From Lachnospiraceae bacterium (GTDB lineage: Bacteria > Bacillota > Clostridia > Lachnospirales > Lachnospiraceae): a stretch of DNA of 6,958 bases. Location of the stretch: NCBI GenBank assembly GCA_003484785.1, contig DNAD01000244.1, positions 1 through 6,958 on the forward strand. The letters are read 5' to 3'. Made by a program: the position numbers and the translations under genes. A model generated the notes under the pieces. It was not told where the DNA came from, ran no database searches, and saw only the letters and a list, made by a program, of their open reading frames with translations. Below, piece after piece: positions 1-5,733 of this stretch. Position 1 is the stretch's first letter. The number at the start of each line of letters is the position of its first letter.

Positions 1-19
1 CGAGAACATATAAAACATA

Positions 20-116
20 GTTACCATTCACGGGTCATGGAGATCCTTAAAGGTGCTGTTGGGAGCTTGCTCACAAACAGCACCTGTAAGGATCTCCATG
101 ACCCGGGAATGGTAAC
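20..116. repeat. Long near-perfect inverted repeat (hairpin) upstream of the tube gene
   Basis: Bases 20-60 pair with 76-116: 39 of 41 positions are complementary. The two exceptions are A/G mismatches at 30/106 and 50/86. The 15-nt loop (61-75) itself contains GAGC-TT-GCTC at 63-72, so the structure can close almost completely. No T-run follows on the + strand (the next bases are A-rich), so it is not a canonical intrinsic terminator for an upstream gene. It ends 33 nt before the tube-protein ATG, so if transcription enters from upstream the RNA would carry a very stable 5' stem. It could be an mRNA-stabilising or RNase III-type structure, a palindromic dispersed repeat or MITE remnant, or a boundary between the preceding gene (off-window) and this one. 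The sequence does not decide among these. Confidence 0.9.
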
Positions 117-132
117 GAAATATAAAAAAAGA

Positions 133-138
133 AAGGTG
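133..138 (+). promoter_or_regulatory. Ribosome binding site deciding the tube-gene start
   Basis: The A/G-rich stretch AAAGAAAGGTG contains AAGGTG, a partial match to the Shine-Dalgarno consensus. It sits 11 nt before ATG at 150. The in-frame GTG at 138 overlaps this site and leaves no usable spacing, so ATG 150 is preferred. The resulting N-terminus, MATDPVGGFNF, also matches the usual start of tube proteins of this family. Confidence 0.55.
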
Positions 139-149
139 TGTATCGATCT

Positions 150-635
150 ATGGCGACCGATCCCGTAGGTGGATTTAATTTCACGCTTCAGGTTGAGGCG
201 ATGTACTACATAGCGCTGAGATCTGTCAAGATGTTTACAAAGGAAAATGAGTTTGAATATTACCAGGAGGGCGGGCTCAACGATTATGTTCATATGCTGA
301 GAAAGCCCATATCAAAGCCATTTACCTTTCAGGTGGAGCAGTATGTGGGGGTTTCCAACGGTGCTGTGGCGGACTTTTTCATGGATCCGCTTACGCTTGG
401 GACCGATCTGACACTGCCTGTTGTTCTGTACGTAAACCGCAATCCCGCCTCCGGTTTCATGGGAAATCTGGATTCTTCAAATCTGGGCAGAGCATATGTT
501 TTTACCGGCTGTACGGTCATCGCCAAGGAATATGGCGAGCTCAACAGCGAGGAAAGCAGGCTGCATACCGAGCTGACCACGATCTCCTACCGCGAGCTGT
601 TTGCCATGAACGATCTGACTATGGGATTGTTTTAA
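150..635 (+). CDS. Contractile injection system tail tube protein (T4 gp19-like; Afp1/Afp5 family)
   Basis: This 161-residue protein should stack as hexameric rings to form the inner tube of a contractile injection system. It begins with D-P-V-G-G-F-N-F (residues 4-11), like the 'DPxxGFxFxVEIDG' opening of gp19-like tube proteins. FEYYQEGG at 35-42 matches their conserved 'YREGG' turn, and the strand region at 52-64 corresponds to the 'ltlkrG' segment. The C-terminal part (113-150, YVFTG, then LHTELTTISYREL) matches the closing strands before the final helix or tail. The length is typical of the family. It is the first gene after the large hairpin, and its stop lies three bases before the next start, implying translational coupling. 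By position just upstream of Afp7-like genes it could be the Afp5/Pvc5-like tube-end subunit rather than the bulk Afp1-like subunit; one tube gene in view cannot settle that. The family call is firm; the subtype is inference. Confidence 0.88.
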   Translation: MATDPVGGFNFTLQVEAMYYIALRSVKMFTKENEFEYYQEGGLNDYVHMLRKPISKPFTFQVEQYVGVSNGAVADFFMDPLTLGTDLTLPVVLYVNRNPASGFMGNLDSSNLGRAYVFTGCTVIAKEYGELNSEESRLHTELTTISYRELFAMNDLTMGLF

Positions 636-638
636 AAG

Positions 639-3600
639 ATGCTTAAGCTGCGTGAACCGATCAAAACGAAAAACCGGACCGATTTTGTTTCGGATAATTC
701 TCTTTTTGAGAGCAGGCTTCTGGGAAACTACAATCTCATGGGCAACGACTTAAGCTCTGAGGAGCTGCTGCATCTGGTTTCCACACCGCCGCAGATATAT
801 ATCGCGGAGGGAGGGGCCACAACAACTGTAGGACAGTCCTTTGTGAGTACCCATAATGAGCAGAACCTGGATATCATAAACAATGTCTTAAACCGGATCA
901 TGGTCTCCGCAAAAGGAGAGCTTACTTACCAGGACAGGGCTTACATCACCGATGTCCTCTATAAGCTGGGGATACGGGATGATAAAAAGTTCATGTCCCA
1001 GGTGTTTTCCTATATGGATCAGTCACGGACGGAACAGCGTTTTCTTGAGCTTTATCTGTCCGAAGGGATTGACGGGGCAAAGACAGGCCTGCTTGAGGAG
1101 TTTCGAACCCTCAGACAGGAGCTTTCACAACAGAGGGATGAAAGGGAACCCTTCCGAAACGACCTGTACTTAAGCACTCAGATATTAAACAGACTTCAGA
1201 CCGCACAGATATACCAGACTGTATCAAGCTTTAACAAAAGCTCCACCGAGAACCTTCTGGAATCCTCCGAATATGCGGTATCCGAACAGACCATGACCTC
1301 TGAGACCCTCTTAAGGGACTTTGTGATCAGGCAGCTTTCCGCCTTTGACAGGGAGCTTGTTTACCGGACAGAGGAAGGCGCGCAGGAAGCCGAAGCTTCA
1401 CAGGAAGGAGCTTTGGTAAGGGAAAGGATTCTTGAGAGAGAAAGGTCACGGGAGATACTCCGCGAGCGTACGCAGGAAGTCGGGACGGATCGTCAGACCG
1501 TCAGGACACAAGCTTTTCTCAATGTGCCCGGGAGAGTGCCGGAAACGGAGCTCGTTTTCAGAAACGAAGGAGGGCCGGGAGAAGAGCTTTCCGAAGAGGA
1601 GACAGTTCCTGCACATGACAGGCCCGTGCCTGAAAGGACTGAAAGGGAGATACTGCGTGAGCGCGTAACGGAGCCGGGAACGGACCGGGAGACGGTCAGG
1701 ATCGAGACTGTTGCAGAGACCCCGCAAAGAGGGCCGGAAGAAGAGAATGTATACCTGATCCGGGAAAGAGCCGCAGGAGAAGAGGCTTCACAGGAGGAGA
1801 AAACGCAAATACCCGCGCCCGGGGCTGAGTCCGGACGTGAATATTACATAGACACTGTGCGGGAGATAACAGAAGAGCCTGCACACTCCCCGGAGAGGAT
1901 CCCGGCAGATCAGGTCAGTGAGTTTCGGCAGACCGAGATGATCCTTACGTCCCCGTCCGGCCGGGAAGAAGAAGGAGAGCCTTCTGCACAGGCGCCGGAG
2001 ATCATCCCGGGCAGAGAAAGGATTGCTTCTTCGGAAGAGCCTGCGGAAACAGGAAGACAGGCTCAGGCTTTTGCACAGGATGAGAAGCAGCCCGCTCAGG
2101 GATCCCGCGAGATCCTTACAAGGGAGCAGACCGAGCGCCTGATAACAGAGAGGGAGTCGGAGCAGAGTGAGCGCCTCAGGGAGAGTATTACTGCTCAGGA
2201 GGCGCAATACCGGGAAACAGAGCTGGTGCTTCGGACGCAGGAAGCTCTCTCAAGGGAGGAAACACCGGCTCCTGAAGAGGCGGCCGTACAGTCCCCCGGC
2301 AGACGTACCATGGCCGAGTTCCTCAAAGAGCTTCAGAGAGAGCAGGAGAGAAGCGAAACCCTGCTTCGTACCGAAAGGTCTGAACAGGAGAGCCGGGAAT
2401 TTACTCAGACAGAGATCATTCATCCCGCCGCAGAGGAAGGCCCGGAAGAAGGAGAGGCAGAGGCTCCACAGATTCAGGCTCCGGAGGCGGAGAAGCGTCC
2501 CGCTGTTACGCAAACGCCCGCGCCCTCAGAAGCCGCGGTAGCCGAGGAAGTGTCCCGTATAACGGACAGAACAGAAACCGTTATCAGAAACGAGGTCACT
2601 CAGCGCTTAAGAACCGAACGGGAGACGGAGCGGCGGACGATCGAGAGAGAGAGAATACTTGAAGAAGGTACACAGTACCGGGAAACGGAGCTTGTGCACC
2701 GGATCGAGACTCCTGCTGAGGGATCGGGCGGTTCTTTCAGGGAGGGAGAGGTTCCTCCTTCAATACGAAGCTATCAGTATATCAGTAATAATATATATGA
2801 AAGAGAGCTGGGCAGGGGAGAGATTCCAGAGGGGGGCAGCGTTACTGAGGAGATAAACGCCGCGGTCCTTCTGGATATGGTAAAAAACCTCTACCACAGC
2901 GAATATCAGAATATCAGCAGAAGAAACACAAATGCCGTTTCCTTCTCCCCGGTATTTTACCGTGCTTCGGAAAATATCCTTAACAGGCTGAACCGGATAA
3001 CGGAGCAGGATCTGGCATTTAACGAGATAATTACGGAAAATTATCCGTCTGAAGCTCCCGGGGCCGTAATGTCCTACCCTGCCGAGGCCGAGGAGGTCAT
3101 CTCACAGGTACAGGCACAGCCTCCTTCAGAGGAAGGGCCAACCCTGGAGCAGCGGCTTATTGCTCTTAATGAGCAGAACTTAAGGAATGAAGAAAACTAC
3201 GTTCAGATGATGCAGCTGATACAGAGCCTGAACGAGCCGGTAAGAAGTGAGGGAGGGGCAGAGCGTACCAGAAGGGATGCTCTGGCTGCCCTGTCCGGGA
3301 ATGAGGAGCTTATACGGATACTTGCTCCGAATGATGATGAGGGACAGGAAAGGCGTGAAAGGATCATTACCGAGATCGAGCAGCTCATGCCGCAGAATAT
3401 GGTACAGGTATTCAGGACCGTAAGGCGGATGACGGAGCAGAGGGAGGAAGGCAGCGGGGATGCAGCCGTGATCCAAAGCAATCTGGAGCAGGCGGCCGAG
3501 GAGATAAAGCGTTTCGCGCAGGTCCGGGAAAGCGCTCCGCCTCCAAAAGAGGAGCGGACGGAGATCTCGGGAAGCGAACTTATCCACCGCGTAAATGAGA

Positions 3601-3881
3601 CTCTTACGGCAGATGAGATCTCAGAGCTTCTGGAAACCGTAAACCGCAGCCGCTCCACTGAGCTTAACCGTGCGGATATAAACAGCGTTACGGATATAAA
3701 CAGCTATGATACCAGAACAACGCGGATGGAAACAAACAACGTTATGACAATGGAACAGCGGGATGATATCGCGGAAATGATCGCAAGAGGTGTGCGGGCA
3801 CAGGTGGGTGCCATTTCCGAGGAGGTATTGTCCAAGCTGGAAAAAAGACTCAGAAACGAAAAAAGCAGGCGGGGGATATAA
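639..3881 (+). CDS. Large Glu/Arg-rich repeat protein of the CIS operon, possibly an expanded Afp6/DUF5908-like component; function unknown
   Basis: I do not recognise this 1080-residue protein as a named family. Three parts are visible. Residues 1-235 look folded and helical, with VLNRI at 83-87 and ILNRL at 182-186. Residues 236-700 are low complexity: extremely rich in E, R, Q, P and A, with about four lysines. Residues 705-1080 return to ordinary composition, with ILNRL at 780-784 and a basic helical end (ISEEVLSKLEKRLRNEKSRR). I see no Cys, no Trp, no signal peptide and no membrane segment, so it should be cytoplasmic or particle-bound. The centre carries degenerate T-E-L-V-x-R motifs at residues 238-243, 303-308, 527-532, 645-650 and 683-688, weaker ones near 370, 432 and 592, and one in the C-terminal part at 979-984. 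In Afp/PVC loci the gene between tube and Afp7 is a tiny DUF5908 protein, whose core I recall as similar to 'RELVIR'. Alternatives are a tape-measure-like or scaffold protein. No clear Shine-Dalgarno precedes ATG 639, consistent with coupling to the tube gene. Confidence 0.9.
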   Translation: MLKLREPIKTKNRTDFVSDNSLFESRLLGNYNLMGNDLSSEELLHLVSTPPQIYIAEGGATTTVGQSFVSTHNEQNLDIINNVLNRIMVSAKGELTYQDRAYITDVLYKLGIRDDKKFMSQVFSYMDQSRTEQRFLELYLSEGIDGAKTGLLEEFRTLRQELSQQRDEREPFRNDLYLSTQILNRLQTAQIYQTVSSFNKSSTENLLESSEYAVSEQTMTSETLLRDFVIRQLSAFDRELVYRTEEGAQEAEASQEGALVRERILERERSREILRERTQEVGTDRQTVRTQAFLNVPGRVPETELVFRNEGGPGEELSEEETVPAHDRPVPERTEREILRERVTEPGTDRETVRIETVAETPQRGPEEENVYLIRERAAGEEASQEEKTQIPAPGAESGREYYIDTVREITEEPAHSPERIPADQVSEFRQTEMILTSPSGREEEGEPSAQAPEIIPGRERIASSEEPAETGRQAQAFAQDEKQPAQGSREILTREQTERLITERESEQSERLRESITAQEAQYRETELVLRTQEALSREETPAPEEAAVQSPGRRTMAEFLKELQREQERSETLLRTERSEQESREFTQTEIIHPAAEEGPEEGEAEAPQIQAPEAEKRPAVTQTPAPSEAAVAEEVSRITDRTETVIRNEVTQRLRTERETERRTIERERILEEGTQYRETELVHRIETPAEGSGGSFREGEVPPSIRSYQYISNNIYERELGRGEIPEGGSVTEEINAAVLLDMVKNLYHSEYQNISRRNTNAVSFSPVFYRASENILNRLNRITEQDLAFNEIITENYPSEAPGAVMSYPAEAEEVISQVQAQPPSEEGPTLEQRLIALNEQNLRNEENYVQMMQLIQSLNEPVRSEGGAERTRRDALAALSGNEELIRILAPNDDEGQERRERIITEIEQLMPQNMVQVFRTVRRMTEQREEGSGDAAVIQSNLEQAAEEIKRFAQVRESAPPPKEERTEISGSELIHRVNETLTADEISELLETVNRSRSTELNRADINSVTDINSYDTRTTRMETNNVMTMEQRDDIAEMIARGVRAQVGAISEEVLSKLEKRLRNEKSRRGI
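1350..2702 (+). repeat. Degenerate T-E-L-V-x-R motif array inside the large CIS protein
   Basis: The coding sequence for residues 238-688 contains a recurring short motif of the form (T/R)-E-(L/M/I)-(V/I)-x-R. Clear copies are RELVYR (1350-1367), TELVFR (1545-1562), TELVLR (2217-2234), TETVIR (2571-2588) and TELVHR (2685-2702). Weaker ones are NVYLIR (residues 370-375), TEMIL (432-436) and TEIIHP (591-596). Two are preceded by the identical residues QYRE (ending at 2216 and 2684). SELIHR at 3573-3590 is an outlying copy in the C-terminal part. Spacing of the first copies and of the 528/592 pair is about 63-66 residues; later spacing is shorter. E/R/P-rich linkers separate the motifs. Confidence 0.75.
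1449..1700 (+). repeat. Two copies of a 57-bp coding repeat, 195 bp apart
   Basis: The segments 1449-1505 and 1644-1700 align without gaps at 39 of 57 bases. They encode residues 271-289 and 336-354, both of the form R-E-I-L-R-E-R-x(4)-G-T-D-R-(Q/E)-T-V-R. The 195-bp offset equals the distance between the RELVYR and TELVFR motifs just upstream of each copy, so the true unit is about 65 codons and was probably duplicated in tandem. A weaker third trace (SREIL) lies near residue 489. Many differences fall in third codon positions, which suggests the copies diverged under protein-level constraint. Confidence 0.7.
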
Positions 3882-3884
3882 GCC

Positions 3885-4769
3885 ATGGCAATGCTGAAAG
3901 CAGCTCAGAATCTGGGACGGAGTATAGTCGGAAACAATGTCAAGTGTGTTCTTTGCGTACGCGCAAAAAGCAAACTCGAAAATGAGGTTACACTGGAGAA
4001 GGATGATGAGAAAGAGGGTATATCGGGGAAGACAAGAAGCGCTATAAATGATCTGAAGGCGCTGAACGAAAAATTGCTCAAGAGGGCCGAGGATTCCCTT
4101 TTAAAGGGAAGGAATGCCGCGACCTATAATGATATTCTGTCCGATGTGGAGGGGAATGGATATATTGCGCTTGAGATGCAGTACAATCCCACTTCGATCC
4201 GGTTGGATACCTCTGTGGGCAGGCAGCTGGAGTATACGGGCTCTGCCGATACCACCCACTTAACTACCCGTAACGCAGACCTGACAACGACTTTGAGCTG
4301 TGACCTGTTATTCGATAATGTAAACCCCATGGATGCCTTCATGTTAAACGACAATCCCCTGACAGGCTTCTCCGTTAACAATGTTGCAAATTCCATTATA
4401 AGCATGGCCAAGGGAAAAAACTTCAGCGTCCGGCGTCAGATGGAAGGGCTGTTTTCCATGATCAGCATACCTCAGGCCAGAGGTGTGATCTTCTTCTGGG
4501 GGAGCATGAGCTTCCGCGGGTTTGTGACTCAGATCGACAATGAATATACCATGTTCAACAAAAAGGGAGCTCCGGTCCGGGGAATAGTAAGAATATCCAT
4601 CATGCAGAAAGGAACTCCTCAGGGAATCAGCCAGAACAAGGTTAAGAATTATGATAAGGAGCACTGGAATACAATGTTTGACCAGACCTTCAAAACCGAT
4701 ATCGGAGGAGGCATAATGGGCATGGTATCCGGCGCTACCAACAACAGCCTCATGAATCTAAAGCTATAG
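3885..4769 (+). CDS. CIS tube-initiator/adaptor protein, paralogue 1 (Afp7/Pvc7-like, no LysM seen)
   Basis: This 294-residue protein belongs to the contractile injection system tube-protein family (Afp7/Pvc7-like), which forms a ring linking the baseplate hub to the tail tube. Family signatures are Y-N-P-T-S-I-R (100-106), L-L-F-D...P-M-D-A-F-M (141-153), and V-I-F-F-W-G-x(4)-F-R-G (201-212) followed by Y-T-M-F-x(3)-G-x-P-V-R (221-232). An extra charged, helix-prone segment (about 30-88) lies between the first strand and the NPTSIR strand. The C-terminus ends in a Gly/Met/Asn-rich tail without the LysM domain carried by Afp7. The start at 3885 lies 9 nt after GGGGG (3871-3875); a second ATG two codons later (3891) is also possible. 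It follows the large protein gene by three bases and aligns along its length with the next gene, indicating an old tandem duplication. The exact ring position is inference. Confidence 0.85.
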   Translation: MAMLKAAQNLGRSIVGNNVKCVLCVRAKSKLENEVTLEKDDEKEGISGKTRSAINDLKALNEKLLKRAEDSLLKGRNAATYNDILSDVEGNGYIALEMQYNPTSIRLDTSVGRQLEYTGSADTTHLTTRNADLTTTLSCDLLFDNVNPMDAFMLNDNPLTGFSVNNVANSIISMAKGKNFSVRRQMEGLFSMISIPQARGVIFFWGSMSFRGFVTQIDNEYTMFNKKGAPVRGIVRISIMQKGTPQGISQNKVKNYDKEHWNTMFDQTFKTDIGGGIMGMVSGATNNSLMNLKL

Positions 4770-4774
4770 GAGGA
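4768..4774 (+). promoter_or_regulatory. Strong Shine-Dalgarno site overlapping the upstream stop codon
   Basis: AGGAGGA starts inside the TAG stop (4767-4769) of the preceding gene and lies 7 nt before ATG 4782. It is the best ribosome binding site in the window and fixes the start of the second tube-initiator paralogue. The overlap indicates the two paralogues are translated from the same mRNA. Confidence 0.85.
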
Positions 4775-4781
4775 TACGGCA

Positions 4782-5696
4782 ATGGGCCTGATGGACAGTA
4801 TTACGGGCAGTGTGGCCCAGAATACGGGAAATATAGAAAAAGCTATAATAGAGATCCTGGATCTGAGAGAAAGAGGGCTTGTAGAAAAGCAGGCCGTTAT
4901 GATCGTCGGCGGACAGGGAGGCGGGGCTTCCACCTATCAGAATAATGCCGGTAATTCGTATACCAACCTCGGCGTTATGTCCGACAGTATAAAGAAAATG
5001 GCCGGCTTTGAAAAGGACGAGAGGCCCGATGATGAAAAGCTTAAGATGATCGCCAGCAATAACTGGAAGCGCTACCAGGTAAAGTTTAATCCCAATACCC
5101 TGCGCTTAAGCGGCCATTCCGGAGGTGTTGTGTCGCAATTGGATTACGGTTCGGAAGGAGAGGAAGGAAAGGGAAATCAGTATGGCAAAGGAGACACGAC
5201 CATAATCATGAACGTCCAGCTTTTGTTTGACGCCTGCGATCCTCAGGATGCTTTTATGGGCGATAAGGCAAACAACTCTGTGACGTCGATGGCAACCGGT
5301 GTCGGAAAGGCCGTATTGACAGGGTTAGGTAAGAAGAAGATCACGGTTCAGACTGATGTGGAGGGCTTTATCGGGGCCATCAGAAACGAATATACCCGGA
5401 TCATTACCTTCCACTGGGGAGAGATGAACTATTCCGGAGTCTTAAGAAGCGTCCGTGCCGTCTATACAATGTTTAACATAACCGGGGATCCGGTAAGGGC
5501 GACGGTGGATCTTTCCATTACCTGCGCGGATAATGAGCTTTCGGATGCTTCCCTTGCCGTATGGCAGCAAAGGTATAAGGACAGCTTCACGAATGGAAGC
5601 GAGAGTTTTGCTTACTCAAACGGTACGGCAAACAGTCTGATCGGAAAGGGTAAGGATGCTTTAGGCGGCAAATTTGGGAAAATGATGGGCTTTTAA
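4782..5696 (+). CDS. CIS tube-initiator/adaptor protein, paralogue 2 (Afp7/Pvc7-like, no LysM seen)
   Basis: This 304-residue protein is from the same family as the gene just upstream. It shares F-N-P-N-T-L-R-L (102-109), Q-L-L-F-D-A-C-D-P-Q-D-A-F-M (146-159), I-T-F-H-W-G-x(4)-Y-S-G-V (208-220) and Y-T-M-F-N-x(2)-G-D-P-V-R-A-T-V (228-242). These match the family's NP strand, LLFD strand, WG-x-G hairpin and YT-F-G-PVRA hairpin. The N-terminal 95 residues differ from the paralogue: a helix (15-36) is followed by a Gly/Asn-rich stretch (43-63). The C-terminus is Gly/Lys-rich (288-304) and has no LysM. Two distinct stacked rings at this position would parallel T4 gp48/gp54 or Pvc5/Pvc7. The family call is strong; the separate role of each paralogue is inference. 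Confidence 0.85.
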   Translation: MGLMDSITGSVAQNTGNIEKAIIEILDLRERGLVEKQAVMIVGGQGGGASTYQNNAGNSYTNLGVMSDSIKKMAGFEKDERPDDEKLKMIASNNWKRYQVKFNPNTLRLSGHSGGVVSQLDYGSEGEEGKGNQYGKGDTTIIMNVQLLFDACDPQDAFMGDKANNSVTSMATGVGKAVLTGLGKKKITVQTDVEGFIGAIRNEYTRIITFHWGEMNYSGVLRSVRAVYTMFNITGDPVRATVDLSITCADNELSDASLAVWQQRYKDSFTNGSESFAYSNGTANSLIGKGKDALGGKFGKMMGF

Positions 5697-5733
5697 AGGG
5701 GATATTTACCGGATTATATATATTATTATTATT
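5697..5733 (+). promoter_or_regulatory. AT-rich leader with an ATT trinucleotide run and no proximal Shine-Dalgarno
   Basis: The 37-nt gap before the hub gene is strongly AT-rich and ends in repeated ATT units running directly into the ATG. The only Shine-Dalgarno-like string, AAAGGGG (5695-5701), lies 32 nt before that ATG, far beyond normal spacing. The hub reading frame stays open back through this gap, and in-frame ATT or ATA codons occur within it (for example ATT 5713), but no ATG, GTG or TTG does. Initiation may rely on low structure and coupling, or on a rare start codon. Confidence 0.5.

Noticed and set aside
9..14. TATAAA near the left edge as a promoter -10 box
   Set aside because: The -35 region would lie at or beyond the window edge, and AT-rich hexamers are common here. 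It cannot be supported.
20..137. The large hairpin as an intrinsic terminator
   Set aside because: The + strand continues with an A-rich tract rather than a T-run, and the stem is far longer than usual. Only a weak T-rich stretch appears when read on the minus strand, and no minus-strand gene is supported.
138..149. GTG at 138 as the start of the tube gene
   Set aside because: It overlaps the Shine-Dalgarno itself, while ATG 150 has workable spacing and gives the family-typical N-terminus.
3180..3658. Two overlapping minus-strand open frames under the 3' part of the large gene
   Set aside because: Both are reverse-frame shadows of E/R-rich coding sequence, Leu/Ser-rich, without ribosome binding sites or operon context.
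3945..3956. CxxC (residues 21-24) in the first tube-initiator paralogue as a metal or redox motif
   Set aside because: It is a single pair in a predicted beta strand with no partner Cys pair, and the paralogue lacks it. Chance occurrence is more likely.
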